Numbered from the stretch's first letter, positions 1 to 12,058 are shown. The stretch: 64,000 bases of DNA from Leptobrachium leishanense (GCA_009667805.1 CM019064.1:381111120-381175119), one strand, 5' to 3'. Notes: generated from the sequence alone by a model not told the origin. Numbers and translations: made by a program.

Positions 1-149
1 GACAGGAGAAGAGAACAACAATCTAGACCAATTAGCTGATTTGGAAAGTGAGATAAATGGGAGAATTTTTCTGGTTTGGCTATTTTGACCTAGAATTTTC
101 ACTTCTCCAGTCATTCTCCTGAGTTTCACCTCTCTCTGAATAACCCTGT
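1..149. mobile_element. MITE, CAGGGTTATTC family, left end outside window
   Basis: Right part of a palindromic MITE. It closes with CTCTGAATAACCCTGT, the inverse of the CAGGGTTATTCAGAG ends of the copies at 295, 1553 and 21404. The inner block TTTTCTGGTTTGGCTATTTT recurs in all of them. It has no coding capacity, and the window edge removes its left end. Confidence 0.8.
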
Positions 150-294
150 AGTTTTAAAAAAGTCGTTTGAATTTAAAAGATATTGGTAAAATTTTTCTGA
201 CAAGTTAAAATGGATAAAATAAGTAAAAAATGATTTACGTACAGTATTGTTTCCTCTTGCTTAGTTATAAAAATAGGCATTTCAAGTGCTCATA

Positions 295-460
295 CAGGGT
301 TATTTAGAGAAAGGTGAAACTCAGGAGAATTGGCAGGAGAAGAGAACAATCTAGACCAAATAGCCTATTTGGAAAGTGAGATAAATGGGAGAATTTTTCT
401 GGTTTGGCTATTTTGATCTAGAATTTTCACTTCTCCAGTTATTCTCCTGACTTCACCCTT
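295..460. mobile_element. MITE, CAGGGTTATTC family, eroded right end
   Basis: It starts with CAGGGTTATTTAGAGAAAGG and reads almost base for base like the copy at 1-149. The right terminus is lost: after the CTCCTGACTTCACCC block the expected GAATAACCCTG is missing. Confidence 0.75.
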
Positions 461-892
461 TAGTGAAGAGAGCAGATATTTTAGAGTGATGACATTACTG
501 ATGTATATTTTGACCCAAACTGTATTTTTTTTACTACAAATAGATTTTTTTTTTGTTCAAATATTTATTTGCTCAATATAACACTAGATGATTAAGAAAT
601 CATCCGAAGTTCAGGACCTGGTTGTGCTGAATATTAATCTCTGACCTGTTCTAGTTTTAAAAGGGGATTGTGGGGAAGCAGTGCAGGCAGGAACCATATT
701 TTCTAGTAGGTTTATATTGTTTAGTTGAGAAGAGAGATGAGTTATATGGAACAGTGACCTTACACATGCATATACACTCCTACAATCACACACACACAAA
801 CACACACAACGGCTGAATCAAACGTTTCTTGTCCCAATGGTGCACAGTAATACAGTAAAATAAAAATCCTTAATTGTTCAGGCTGTGCATGA
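461..892. other. no gene recognised
   Basis: AT-rich sequence with a short CA-rich tract near 785-810. I see no coding or element signature here. Confidence 0.5.
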
Positions 893-980
893 GGCTATTT
901 ATTTATTTATTTATTTATTTATAAAGGATTTTACCAGGAAGGATACATTGAGATTTCTCTCGTTTTCAAGTATGTCCTGG
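893..980 (-). repeat. SINE/LINE 3' tail with (TTTA)n
   Basis: On the minus strand this is the tail block ACTTGAAAACGAGAGAAATC followed by CTTCCTGGTAAAATCC and an (AAAT)n tail, seen as TTTA repeats at 897-923. The same tail ends the tRNA-headed SINE at 28305-28503. Only the tail is present. Confidence 0.8.
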
Positions 981-1278
981 CTATGCCAAGAACATGCTGT
1001 GTATGTTGTTTAGGAAAATGAATAAATATAAATAATACCAGGAAATGCTTTAAAGGGTCTCTATCACCAAAAAATGAAATGTCATTATTCTTATTTTATG
1101 TTGCTGATATCTTAAATGTTCTTCTTTTTTTTGTATGTTTAAGAAAATATTTTACTCTATATGTGTCACTGGGTGCATCCATTGTGTGATCTTTTTTGTT
1201 GTAAACTCCCCCTCCCGATCAGTATCTTTCCATCACTTGCTCCTCACTGTGTGGCATTTACCATAGAATCAAGTCTAT

Positions 1279-1449
1279 TAGGGTTATTCAGAGAGCGGTG
1301 AAAAGCAGGAGAATGACTGTAGAACGGTAAATTCTAGGTCAAAATAGTCGATAGGGAAAGTGAGATGAATGGGAGAATTTTTCTGGTTTGGCTATTTTGA
1401 CCTAGAATTTTCCATTCTCCTGCTTTTCACATCTCTCTGAATAAGCCTG
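1279..1449. mobile_element. MITE, CAGGGTTATTC family
   Basis: Palindromic copy of about 170 bp. The left end TAGGGTTATTCAGAGAGC has its first base changed. The right end is TCTCTGAATAAGCCTG. The GAAAAGCAGGAGAATGA subterminal block is inverted at the other end. Non-coding. Confidence 0.8.
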
Positions 1450-1552
1450 TATGGGTCCATCACTGTCTCATATCATTGTATTGCGTGGGATGTATTCAAA
1501 TGTTGCATCAAAGGAAATATCAACAAAATGGAATCAGCAGCTAAAATACTAA

Positions 1553-1732
1553 CAGGGTTATTCAGAGAGCGTGAAAAGCAGGAGAATGAGAGGAGAATGA
1601 AAAATTCTAGGTCAAAATAGCCAAACCAGAAAAATTCTCCCTTTCATCTCACTTTCCAAATCGGCTATTTTGACCTAGAATTTTTCATTCTCCAGTCATT
1701 CTCCTGCTTTTCACGCTCTCTGAATAACCCTG
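1553..1732. mobile_element. MITE, CAGGGTTATTC family, complete palindrome
   Basis: A clean 180-bp palindrome from CAGGGTTATTCAGAGAGCG to CGCTCTCTGAATAACCCTG. Both arms carry AAAAGCAGGAGAATGA or its inverse, and the whole element could fold on itself. Flanks are TAA (left) and TCA (right), so no exact duplication is visible at this copy. Confidence 0.85.
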
Positions 1733-1892
1733 TCAATGTATGTTTCTTTTTCACATGCAATTGCTTCAAACAAAGAAAAAAACAGCAGCATATATTGTAT
1801 AAAGTGGTTTTATTTGTGGTAATTTCCCTGTAACCGTATCAAAAAAATCTTGTATTGAAATAGAGTAGAACACGAAAATTAGCACATAAAAC

Positions 1893-2125
1893 ACCAATTT
1901 TATTTATTTATTTTTATTTATTTGCAAAGTATTTTACCAGGAAGGATACATTGAGATTTCTCTCATTTTCAAATATGCCCTGGGTTCAAGAACATTGAAT
2001 TGTTGCATTTATTACTTTGTATTTCTGTAAGAACTGTAAGATATAAAAGACAAAACACAAATATACATATTAACACAGAAAATAAATATGTAGGAAATAT
2101 ATTCACTATGTCACATGTTTACAGG
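1893..2125 (-). repeat. long form of the SINE/LINE 3' tail
   Basis: Minus-strand copy. The common tail (CTTCCTGGTAAAATAC plus AAAT repeats) is preceded by a block also present at 55800-55990 and 63565-63750 that contains ATTACTTTGTATTTCTG and TTAATCTGTATATTTG-like words. That upstream block is absent from the tRNA-headed SINE. It therefore looks like the 3' end of a longer partner element, probably a LINE. Confidence 0.6.
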
Positions 2126-2249
2126 TGCATTCAATTGCGTACATTTTTAATGCAAATTCAGTGTCCAGTGTGGAGAGAATTGCAATTTCTTGGTGAGCTC
2201 TTTCACTGTATATTACTGAAGGTACAAGAAGCAGCCCCCACCGTTACTG

Positions 2250-2388
2250 TAACAAAACAGTAAGTGTCCTTGGGCAAGACACCTAATGGTACATACTCGC
2301 CACTCAGGACATACTTGAAAACGAGAGAAATCTCAATGTATCCTTCCTGGTAAAATACTTTCTCCAAAAAAAAAAACACTTTTCTACT
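2250..2388 (+). repeat. 5'-truncated SINE, V-SINE-like core plus tail
   Basis: Begins in the core word GTGTCCTTGGGCAAGACACC, typical of vertebrate V-SINEs. It continues through ACTTGAAAACGAGAGAAATC and CTTCCTGGTAAAATAC to an A-rich end. The tRNA-like head seen at 28305 and 29302 is missing. Confidence 0.75.
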
Positions 2389-2756
2389 GCATTACAACAG
2401 CCAGAGAGAGGGAATAATACAAGAAGAGCTCTGGAATCACTCACTACTATATAGGGAATACGTTTCAGGGGGCTATAACTGCCGCATGAAAACCCTGCAC
2501 AGCACAGATACAAGGTGTTTCTGTAATTTCAATATGAAGACATTATGACCGACCACATACAAGTATTTTTACATTCGATTGCTTTTTGGAAGTTGCATCG
2601 CTTATAATCTCATTATGATCACAACGAATTCCCATAAGCAGGAGATCTGATCATTTTTATTATCTATCTTTATTACTTTTACTGTATTTGACATAAAGGC
2701 CTTTTCTGCCTGTATGCTAATAATGCAGACCTCATTTGAAATTGTGCAAGATAAAG

Positions 2757-2923
2757 CAGGCCTCAAAATTTCCACTCGCCTGCTCGCATTTGGCGAGTGG
2801 AAGTTACATGAGGGCAAGTAGGAATGCAGAGGCAGGGCAGGATAAGGGATTAGGTGGGGCAACTAGTGGAGAGTAACTCTTAAGGCCTGGCTGGTAGTTT
2901 GGGACTTGAAATTTTGAGCCCTG
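2757..2923. mobile_element. hAT MITE with 8-bp target duplication
   Basis: A 167-bp element with inverted ends CAGGCCTCAAAATTTC and GAAATTTTGAGCCCTG. It is flanked on both sides by AGATAAAG (2749-2756 and 2924-2931), a perfect 8-bp duplication. The CAGG ends and 8-bp duplication are the hAT signature. It also holds the internal hairpin word CACTCGCC...GGCGAGTG. Non-coding. Confidence 0.85.
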
Positions 2924-2931
2924 AGATAAAG

Positions 2932-3965
2932 GACACATCTAGCATTTAGAACCTTGTATCGCAGCAATGATTCTATAAAGGGTAAAAATATATATGAAAA
3001 TTTTTATATAGGCAAATTAAAATAAAGTCAATGTCATACCTAAGAATTACAAATTATTTTCAAAAATGCTATTTTATTCTTTAAGTTTTAACTATGCACC
3101 CATGTTACAAATAAATGTTATGATAGTATAAAAAACATATTGAAACCCCCAAAAAGTAAATCTTAGGGAATGTTCAATGCAAGAGATACAACCCAGGAAC
3201 TATTCGTGTTATTATTACTAATAGGTTTGGTATTGAAAGGGTTAAGCAACTAAAACAATATGATAGGAAATGGAAGGTGATCTGCCTGACAAAATGAAGA
3301 CAATATGCATAGTTATGCATTAAAATGATGCTTTAATGCAGTTCATTAAAAGAGAACCCTGGCCACCCATGAGGAGGGACATGGAAATGATTGACCTTAT
3401 GCATTTAGTATCAAATAGCAATTAATCATACGTCTTATCGCCATTATAATTCCTAGAACTGATGAAAATACAACCCGTGGACTCATCTCATTACTGCAAT
3501 TAGAAGTACAAGTCAAGGATAATGGACCTTCTAATCTTTTTAAGCGTTCTTATGCCAACACATTATGAAACACACAAAAGAAAATATACTGCAGAGAAAA
3601 ATCAAGTAAAATATATAAGAACACATAAGGAGAATAGCAGCAATAAGAAATATTTAAGGGTTATACCTCTAGTAAGAACCATATAGGTGCAATGTCACCA
3701 AAAGTAAAATATAAGCAGAATAACACACCACTACAAATACAGTATATAAGCTATTTCCAATAAACGTATAAGAGGAATGCCACCACTAAGAAGCACATAG
3801 GCAGAATACCATCGATAATAAACATGTAAGCAGAATACTACCAATAAGAATCACAGCGACGTAACTAACAGATTGCAGAGGTCGCAAAGGCTTGAGGTGG
3901 CCCGGGCAAGTAGACACTGCTACACCGACAGCATTACAACAGCTTTGTGTGCAATGAGTAAAGAA
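2932..3965. other. no gene recognised
   Basis: AT-rich sequence without an open frame of note. Around 3590-3860 there are loose repeats of AAGAA-CACATAAG-type words, perhaps a decayed tandem repeat. I cannot assign any element. Confidence 0.5.
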
Positions 3966-5171
3966 AAAAAGGCCTATTCGGGGGCGTGCCCGGATGCCGA
4001 GGTGAGAGGATGCTGACTACAGAGGCTCTGTCCTGATCTGGACATTTTGCATGCTTTTTGCCCTATTTGAGGGACTTTAGCCTCACCTTGGTCATTTTGA
4101 CTCTCTCTTACCGCCCGCATTGTTTTTGGCGTCATTCTGGGGCCTGACCCAGCTTAGAGATGGGTGCTTCGACATTCCCTGGCTGGATGGCTTTTTGGGG
4201 CCTAGTTCCCTGTATCCCGGCTGATCCGCACCGCGGCTTTGCCTGGAATTCCTTCCCGTGAAGAGGTTGGCTGTGCGTATGATGGGTCCACATTCTCCGG
4301 CCTCTGCGGTTACTCTGATGGCGGGAGTGAATGGGGAGTGCGGGGACTGGCCATGGGATGGTCCACTTCTCCCTCTTGCTGACTTACAGGCCGCGATATC
4401 AGGTCTTGATAAATGGCTGGCAACGCTGCCGAAGGACAACAAGCATCTAACGATGAGGGGACACTTCTGTGTGCTGCTGGATGTGCTCCAGGTTTCCCGC
4501 GGTGCGAGTGCCCCATGTGCGGGTGCTTTCTGCGATGCCCCATTCGGGCCCGGCGAGCATGGCTGCATGATCCTGGAGGAAGCTGAGGAGTGGTGTGATG
4601 GTTACAGGGGACAGAAGGCTGTGTCCCATCAGGCCTTTTTTGTCTCTAGAAGTGCTCCCTAAGTCGGGGGTGGCATGCCTACTTGCTGGTACCAGGCTGC
4701 CTGTGCAGAAGTTGCAGGAGCTGCAGTAAATCAGGTTGTGCTCAGCTGGTATCCCGTGGCAGATATGTGTCTCCCCTTGTCGCCTGCGTCTATGGCGCTG
4801 TCTGGGCTTGCTGTGTCGACCCCCATGGAAGAGCTGCATGCGATGCGGCTCCAAGACCCTGTTGGCCGTGGAGGACGAGACCGCAGCCTACCTACCCTGC
4901 AAGCTTCACGCACTGTTGGCATGTTTAGGAGGCCTGTGTTTCCCGGTTCCCTCTGCAGTGCCCTGCCTGTGCAGCCTCTGCCCTTGTTCCTGGACACGGG
5001 ATGAAGTGTAGCCTCCGTTGCCTGCCTGCTCCGTGAGCACTGTCTCGAGTTGAGAAGTGTTCCCCCATCCTGACCCCCCCCCTTTCTTTTCTTTTTTGAG
5101 TGCTGGACATTGAATATGGACATCCTATTTTTTTACTTTATTTCGAACATTCAGGATGTGGCTTTTTGTTT
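3966..5171 (+). mobile_element. 5' part of an older retroelement (host of the CR1)
   Basis: GC-rich stretch starting near GGGGGCGTGCCCGGATGCCG. This resembles the 5' end of the L1 at 12157 (GGGGGCGTGGCCGGCAGCC on the minus strand), and both are followed closely by GAGGTGAG. The segment ends where the CR1 begins, and a matching 3' part with AATAAAGAATTAAAAC resumes after the CR1 near 12182. Short open frames occur on both strands, but none resembles a known ORF1. A non-autonomous L1-related element is my best guess. An unrelated retroposon is possible. Confidence 0.35.
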
Positions 5172-5177
5172 GAAGGT

Positions 5178-6223
5178 TAGGGTAGTAGGGAGGAATCGGG
5201 GAACTATAGGCCAGTTAGTTTTACGTCAGTAGTGGGGAAATTAATGGAAACCATGTTAAAGGAGAGGATTGTTGAACATCTAAAAACACATAGATTACAG
5301 GATCAGAAACAAAATGGGTTTACCTCAGGGAGATCATGCCAAACTAATCTTATTGATATTTTTGATTGGGTAACAAAAATAATAGACGCTGGTGGTGCAG
5401 TAGACATTGCTTATTTAGATTTCAGTAAGGCTTTTGATACTGTTCCGCATAGAAGGCTTATCAATAAATTGCAATCTTTGAGCTTGGATTCCAATATTGT
5501 TGAATGGATTAGGCAGTGGCTGAGTTACAGGCAACAGAGGGTTGTGGTAAATGGAGTTTATTCGGCGCAAGGTCTTGTTACCAGTGGGGTACCTCAGGGG
5601 TCAGTACTTGGACCCATTCTCTTTAATATTTTTATTAGTGATATTGCAGAAGGTATTAATGAAAAAGTATGTCTTTTTGCTGATGACACAAAGATTTGCA
5701 ACAGGGTTGACGTTCCTGGAGGGATCAGCCAAATGACAACTGATTTAGGTAAACTAAAAAAATGGTCGGAGTTGTGGCAATTGAGTTTTAATGTGGATAA
5801 GTGCAAGATAATGCACCTGGGACTTAAAACCCAAGGGCTAAATATAGAATATTTGATACAGTCCTAACCTCAACATCTAAGGAAAGGGATTTAGGGGTTA
5901 TTATTTCAGAGGATCTAAGGGTAAGTAGTCAATGTAATAGAGCAGCAGGAAATGCTGGCAGAATGCTTGGTTGTGTAGGGAGAGGTATTAGCAGTAGGAA
6001 AAGGGAAGTGCTCATGCCACTGTACAGAGCACTGGTGAGACCTCACTTGGAGTACTGTGTGCAGTACTGGAGACCGTATCTCCAGAAGGATATAGACATC
6101 TTACAGAGAGTTCAGAGAAGGGCTACTAAAATGGTGTACGGCTTGAAGGAGAAAAGTTACCAGGAAAGGCTTAATGATCTAACATGTACAGCATGGAAAA
6201 AAGACGAGACAGAGGAGATATGA
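5178..6223 (+). pseudogene. CR1 reverse transcriptase, frameshifted
   Basis: Encodes the reverse transcriptase of a CR1/Jockey-type non-LTR retrotransposon, which copies its RNA at a nicked chromosomal site. From the Met at 5232 the visible motifs are YLDFSKAFDTVPH (residues 61-73), SGVPQGSVLGP (118-128) and the catalytic FADD (149-152). The frame stops at 5867. The same protein continues in another frame from about 5870, with the family's C-terminal signature ALVRPHLEYCVQYW, then RVQRRATKM. Homology starts upstream of the Met, so 5232 is not the native start. One or more frameshifts near 5850-5870 and a stop after about 6223 make it non-functional. The L1 insertion downstream leaves this frame untouched. 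Confidence 0.85.
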
Positions 6224-6536
6224 TAGAAAGGGAATCCACAAGGGAATCCACAAGGTAGAGGAAGGGAGTATATTTAAAAAGGAAACAAAGTAGCAAAACA
6301 AGAGGACATAGTCTTAGATTAGAGGGGCAAAGGTTTAGAAGTAACATCAGGAAGCATTATTTTACTGAGAGGGTGGTGGATACATGGAACAGTCTTCCAG
6401 TAGAAGTGGTAGAGGCCAAAACAGTGATTGAATTCAAGCAGGCATGGGATAGGCATAAGGCTATCCTAAACAAAAGATAAATCCAGGTTAAGTATCCATG
6501 TAATTGGGCAGACTAGATGGGCCGAAAGGTTCTTAT

Positions 6537-6551
6537 CTGCCGACATTTTCT
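6537..6551 (+). repeat. L1 target-site duplication, left copy
   Basis: CTGCCGACATTTTCT, 15 bp, repeated exactly at 12158-12172. The two copies bracket the L1 and restore a continuous CR1 3' end when the L1 is removed. Confidence 0.9.
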
Positions 6552-6746
6552 TTTAAAATATAAATTTTTATTAACAAATTTTTCAAGAAAAAGGAAAAAC
6601 AGGGGGGTACAAAAATCAAAAAGGAAACAGATACAGTAATAAAGATAAAGGTATGCACCACAATATACAGACAGTATAGCGAAACATTACATTACAGCCT
6701 CACAGTACTATGTGACGTCAATTATCCGACTGGACGATATCAAACT

Positions 6747-9700
6747 TTACAATGCGACAGTGTAAGCATCCCAAATAGTCCAATGATCTTTGCCTACCCC
6801 TTTCAATCCCATCAAAGACCTGGCCATGGCATCTAGGGACCTGAGCTCCCCCATAGTTTTGACCATACCCATTGTGGGTATCTTATCCGATTTCCAATTG
6901 AAAGCTATGAAATTAGTGGAGACAGATAAAATATGGGCTAGGAGTTGTTTCTGAAAACGGGAAAGGGTTGAGGGGAACATTTGAAGGAGAAAAGTATCAG
7001 GAGACGGGGTAATCTCCACTCCCAGAACCTCCGTACTCAATGAGGCTAGCTGGTCCCAAAAGAGTGTAAGTCGAGAGCAGGTCCACCATATGTGGAAAAA
7101 CGTCCCATCCTCCTCCCCGCACCTCCAGCAGGTCTTAGGAACAGTGGGTTTAAAATGGTGTTCTCTGTCGGGGTAATATACCAGCGGTAAAGAACCTTTT
7201 TCCTGGCTTCCGTCAGTGAGATACATCTAAACTTTTTGCAGTCTAATAAAAAGCTGTCTCTCCATTGGTCTGGGGTAAATGAGTGATTCAGGTCTCGTTC
7301 CCATGTCTCTTGGAATCTCCACCGTTTAATCTGAGGTCTAGTCAATAACTGTTGATATAGCAGAGACAATAGACGAGTTTCGGGAGAGGGGTGTAAGCAG
7401 TATTTTTCAAACTGAGTAAGGATATCCGAGTTGGGGGGTAGATGTAACAGACCGTACTGCGAGAGACAGGAGCGTAACCTCAAAAAGTGAAAGCCGAGTT
7501 TAGCATGTAGGGAGTGTTTATCCTGAAGCTGTCTGAAGGGAAGAAGGTCATGTGAGGCATATAGATAATATAATTTGTCTAGTGAAGCTCGATTCCACGG
7601 GCGGGGATCAAAATTAGGGATCAGGTGAGTAAATACCGTTATAGGAGATGCTAAAGATATTGGGTGTATTGCCGTCAGGGCAGAGCGCGTCACATCCCAG
7701 ACACGTATGAAAAGTATTACCAAATCAGGCAGCTCGTTTACTAGCCGTCTGGTGGCTTTTGGCGTCCACAGAAAACCCAGAAAGTCATGTGGGAGGGTGC
7801 TGGGTAAGAGTAGGGCAGACCACTGGGGGAGATTAATCCCTGTAAAGAGGCGGCCAAGATTCGTCATCACCGCTGCCCTATAATACAAGAGTAGATTGGG
7901 TAAACCCAAACCCCCACCGGCCACAGGTTGATGCAAAAGAGCAATTTTAATGCGAGGTCGCTTGCCCCGCCATATAAAGTGGGAGAGGGTTGAGAGAAGT
8001 GCCGCAAAAAAGGACCGCGTGGCCATTATCGGCAATGCCCTGAAAACATACAACAATTTCGGCAGTAACATCATTTTTATCGCATTAATCCTTCCTGCCC
8101 ATGATATCTCTACATTAGACCATTGTTGACACAGATTAGAGGTTAGAGCAATAAGAGGTGTATAATTAAGCGCAAAAAGTTGGGATTTAGTAAACGTCAG
8201 CTTGATTCCTAAATATGTCAGGGAACTAGTACGCCAGTCATATGGGTAGATTTTTTTGAGGGAGGTTAGATCAGAAACCAAGATATTGTATGGTAGGGCC
8301 TGGGTTTTATGAACATTAATTTTGTGATAAGATATTCTCCCATATGTCTCCAAAATGGAGTGAAGGGCAGGCAAGGAGGTAAGGGGATTAGTCAATGTAA
8401 GCAGAATGTCATCCGCAAACAGACTTAGTTTATAAGCCGAAGGGCCTACCATGAGACCCTCCACCTCATCAGCCTGTCTTATAGCTTGCGCAAGTGGTTC
8501 CAGTGCTAATGCATATAGAATGGGGGAGAGAGGGCAGCCCTGCCTTGTGCCATTCGTTATGGAAATCACAGAGGATTGAAAACCCGCTGTTAATACCCGG
8601 GCATTTGGACAGGAATATAACGCCATAATAGCTCCTATAAACTCTCGGGGAAAATTAAATTTCAATAAAGTATGTTCCAAGAACTTCCAATGGAGTCGGT
8701 CAAACGCTTTTTCGGCATCTAGCGAGAGCATCAGGGTCGGCGTGTTGGATCGCCTAGCATGGTCCATCAACGCCATAGCCTTGATAGTGTTGTCAGGGCC
8801 CTGTCTGGATGTGATAAACCCAACCTGATCATCAGCTATTAGTAGCGGCATGATGTCGACCAGTCTAGTAGCTAGTATCTTAGCATAAATTTTAGCATCT
8901 ACATTAATAAGAGAGATAGGTCTATATTTGGAACATTGATCTGCCGGTGGGGACGTTTTGGGTATAGTTACTATAGTAGCGGACAACCAGTCAGTAGTCG
9001 CAGTCCCTGAGGTAAATACATGGGTTAACGCAGAGAGGAGAGGTGTTAAGGCGGGTCGAGAAGGATTTATAGTAGGCCGCCGTGAAACCATCCGGGCCCG
9101 GCGCCTTATTAGATTTGAGGGAGGAGAGGGCCAAAGTGAGTTCTGTCATGGAAGGAGAGGAGATTAGACGGGAATGTATGTGTCTGGCAGTGCAGGTAGG
9201 TGCAAGCGCTGAAGGAAAGGAAAAATCCCCGATAGAGTGGGTTGCGGCAGCGCGGTCTCCTGTTGTAAATTATATAACGCGGAATAATATTCAGCAAAAG
9301 AGTCTGCAATCTGCTGGGGGTGATAATGTGCTGATCCGTCCGCCGCTGTCAAATGATCAATTTTAGATTTCGCCACCTTTTTTTCAGTCTGTTGGCCATT
9401 ATCTTGCTAGTCTTATTATTGTACAAATACATCTTAGTCCGCAACCGGCGTGCCGCCCACACGTAATCTCGTTTATCCAATTCCGTCAACTGCAGTTGGA
9501 GTCCAACTAAAGTGGATCGTGTGGTCGGGTCTGATTGTTTCTTGTTTAGGGACGTGGCCTGGTGTATTTGATGTAGTAAAGTCAGTCTATGGGAAGAGTT
9601 CAGCTTTTTGAAATACGAGCCCCATTTAATTAGTACTCCTCTCACTACCGCTTTATGCGCTTGCCATATAGTAAGTGGGTTCACGTCTGGGGTGGTGTTC

Positions 9701-10506
9701 TCTTTAAAGTAATTCTCTAGGGAGTGTTGGACATCCTCTACCACTTCCGGGCGGGACATAAGGGACTCATTTAGGCGCCATGGTGATCGTCCCTTAGGGA
9801 CACGGGAGTCAGGGAGTTGCAGACTAATAGGTGCGTGATCTGACCAAGACATAGAGCCCAGTTTACAATCAGACACCAAATTCAATAGGTCTGCCGTCAC
9901 AAAAAAGTAGTCTATTCTGGAGTAGGTTTTATGTGCTCCTGAGTAAAAAGTATAGTCACAGTCATCAGGGTTTAAAATTCGCCAGATATCAAACAGCTGA
10001 AATTCCGCCAAAAGAGCAGCAAAGTTGCGCGCTGCAGTTCGCTGCACTCTGGTAGGTCGGGGTGGCAAGTCAAGGGATTGATTAAAGTCCCCACAGATTA
10101 TGAGCTGTCCCGCGGATCCTGCCAGCAACTTTGCCAATTCTGTACGGAGGAAGGGGATTTGACCCGTATTAGGGCAGTAGAAGTTAGCGATGGTATACTG
10201 GGCACGGTTTATGTCGCATATTACAAAAAGGTATCGCCCATTAGGATCTGAGATCACCCTATGCAAGTTAAAAAACACATTTTGATGAATTAGGATGGAG
10301 ACTCCTCTCGCCTTCACCGGAGCCGTGGCATGGAAATGATGGGAATAATGTGGAAGATATAGTTTAGGGTGGGCCGACGTCTTAAAATGGGTTTCCTGAA
10401 GACACACCACGTCAGGGGGTTGGTGTCTCAGATCAGCGTACAGAGAGTGGCGTTTGTACGGGACATTCAAACCCTTCACATTAAGCGATACTATTTTAAA
10501 TACCAT
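6747..10506 (-). pseudogene. L1 ORF2: APE endonuclease and reverse transcriptase, broken
   Basis: ORF2 of the L1-like LINE, the enzyme that nicks target DNA and reverse-transcribes the element RNA. The endonuclease part (9349-10506, 385 residues) shows SLNVKGLN (7-14), LQETH (36-40, catalytic Glu), GDFN (139-142), SRIDYF (196-201) and SDHAPI (222-227). The RT part (7046-9091) shows YRPISLIN (56-63), SLDAEKAFD (123-131), GTRQGCPLSP (181-190) and catalytic FADD (225-228). The C-terminal segment (6747-7226) has the CX2CX7HX4C motif. These lie in different minus-strand frames. The breaks sit between 9050 and 9376 (at least two, plus a stop at 9164) and near 7200. Family membership is certain; activity of this copy is excluded as written. 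Confidence 0.92.
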
Positions 10507-11047
10507 TATACATTATGAGATAGGGCAAGCAGAGCAGACAAAATACACATTCCTGAGTCCCGCTGCCTCGTCGGCGAGACATCCCCCCTGGAGCATCTAT
10601 CATTTGACATTTACGTATATGATGCCAGAAAATTCCGGCCTGTCCAGAACAGCCTCTGACTTGTAGGTGAAGCTTAGAAAAAGAATACTGTGGCGCAAAG
10701 AAAACAACAAAAGAAAAAAGGACAAGGGAAAAAACACAAAAAGAATAAAAACTGAAAAAAATAGCAAAAAGAACGTTCAGTGCAAACGACACTGGAAAAA
10801 TATATACAGTACCTCTCCTAGGCCACGGAAGACTCGGGCCAACCCTGGTCATACCAGGGGGAGTGGAGGGGGGTGTTCGGATCCACACTCTCCAAAAATG
10901 GAGATGGAGAGCAGGAAAAGATACTCATCCACCGACTCTCCCGCTGTCTTCAAGTCGTAACTCGTGCGGTCAGGACAATATAACCTCAGGAATCTCCCGG
11001 ATCTTGGAAATCCAGCTGCCTGCACCCATAGGACCTCCAGGCAACTT

Positions 11048-12058
11048 TTATTTCGCCGTATTCACACGGTGCCACTCCGGTGAGACCTTTTGCGGTGACG
11101 GAGGTGCTTGTCGCGGTGGCGTGAATTCACCCACCAGATTCCACGTCTGAAGAGCAGCTAGGCCGTCGCCGACGTTCCGCAAGACTGTCAGCTCTCCGTC
11201 GCGGGTTACCAGCAGCTTCAGTGGGAATCCCCAGCGATACTGAATCTGATGGTTTCTCAGGATCTTGGTCACAGGTAGGAATTCTTTGCGTTTTGACATA
11301 GTAGTAGCGGATAAATCAGGGAAGAACAGAAGGTCTGCGTATGGTGGAGGAAGAGTCGTTGCGGTTCTCATGGCGGAGAGAAGGGATTCTTTAATCCGGA
11401 AGAAGTGCACCCTCATCAAAACATCTCTCGGAACCGTTTGGTCCAGATGTCGCGGCTTCGGTATACGGTGTATTCTGTCGAGCTGTAATTCCGTATCCAG
11501 TTTTCCCGGTAGCAAAGTTCGCATCAAGGTCCGCATATATGCTGCCAAGTCCCCAGGTTTAATCGTTTCAGGTATTCCTCGTACACGTATATTATTCCTG
11601 CGGGAGCGGTCTTCCAAATCGGTCACCTTAAGTAATAACGATTCATGCGTGGATTTCAACTCCTTATAAGCATCTACCAGATCGTTATGGGCTAAGCACA
11701 GTTCATCCGTTTTGGTTTCTAAGGCATCAGCACGCTCACCCAGATCACGAATTTCCTGGTGGAGATTAGCTGTGATAGCCCGGAAATCTTCCTGAATTGT
11801 GGTTCTGAGGTCTTGGAGCAGAGACTGGAGTTGGAGCCCAGAGGCAGGTGAAGAGGCAGACAGAGCTTGGGGAGGAAAGTCCCCCTCCTCCGGCGGGATC
11901 GATCTCGGTGATCCGGAATCGCGGGAGGTCCGGGCGCCATCTTGCGGCCTTTCCCTCGCCTTCCCAAATCGCGCCACCTCGGCCGCTTTTGGGGTCTTGC
12001 CTGGTGCCATCGGGTACCTGGAGTAGTCCTGAGGCGTATGGAGCCGTTTATGGCGCAA
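11048..12058 (-). CDS. L1 ORF1 protein, coiled coil and RRM-type, intact frame
   Basis: A 336-residue open frame that binds element RNA and forms the trimeric ribonucleoprotein in L1 elements. The N-terminal 70 residues are basic and proline-rich. Residues about 75-150 form a heptad-rich coiled coil. RRNNIRVRGIPE (153-164) is the hallmark that opens the RRM-like domain. The rest fits the C-terminal domain. I use the first Met at 12058; a second Met at residue 17 (MAPGKTPKA) is an equally good start. It lies about 540 bp upstream of ORF2 in element orientation, with a non-coding spacer. The frame is uninterrupted, unlike ORF2. No host function is suggested. Confidence 0.88.
   Translation of the reverse strand: MRHKRLHTPQDYSRYPMAPGKTPKAAEVARFGKARERPQDGARTSRDSGSPRSIPPEEGDFPPQALSASSPASGLQLQSLLQDLRTTIQEDFRAITANLHQEIRDLGERADALETKTDELCLAHNDLVDAYKELKSTHESLLLKVTDLEDRSRRNNIRVRGIPETIKPGDLAAYMRTLMRTLLPGKLDTELQLDRIHRIPKPRHLDQTVPRDVLMRVHFFRIKESLLSAMRTATTLPPPYADLLFFPDLSATTMSKRKEFLPVTKILRNHQIQYRWGFPLKLLVTRDGELTVLRNVGDGLAALQTWNLVGEFTPPRQAPPSPQKVSPEWHRVNTAK

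Larger units (their letters stand above)
5172..6551 (+). mobile_element. 5'-truncated CR1-clade LINE
   Basis: Reverse-transcriptase half and 3' UTR of a CR1-like LINE. The 3' UTR word GACTAGATGGGCCGAAAGG, followed by TTCTTATCTGCCGACATTTT, is typical of these elements. The last few bases of the element lie at 12173-12181, because an L1 has inserted within the terminal word CTGCCGACATTTTCT and duplicated it. The 5' part (endonuclease, ORF1) is absent, the usual 5' truncation. Confidence 0.85.

Noticed and set aside
4258..5123. Overlapping open frames on both strands in the GC-rich 4-5 kb stretch
   Set aside because: No motif, several frames open because of GC content, and the context is a decayed retroelement.
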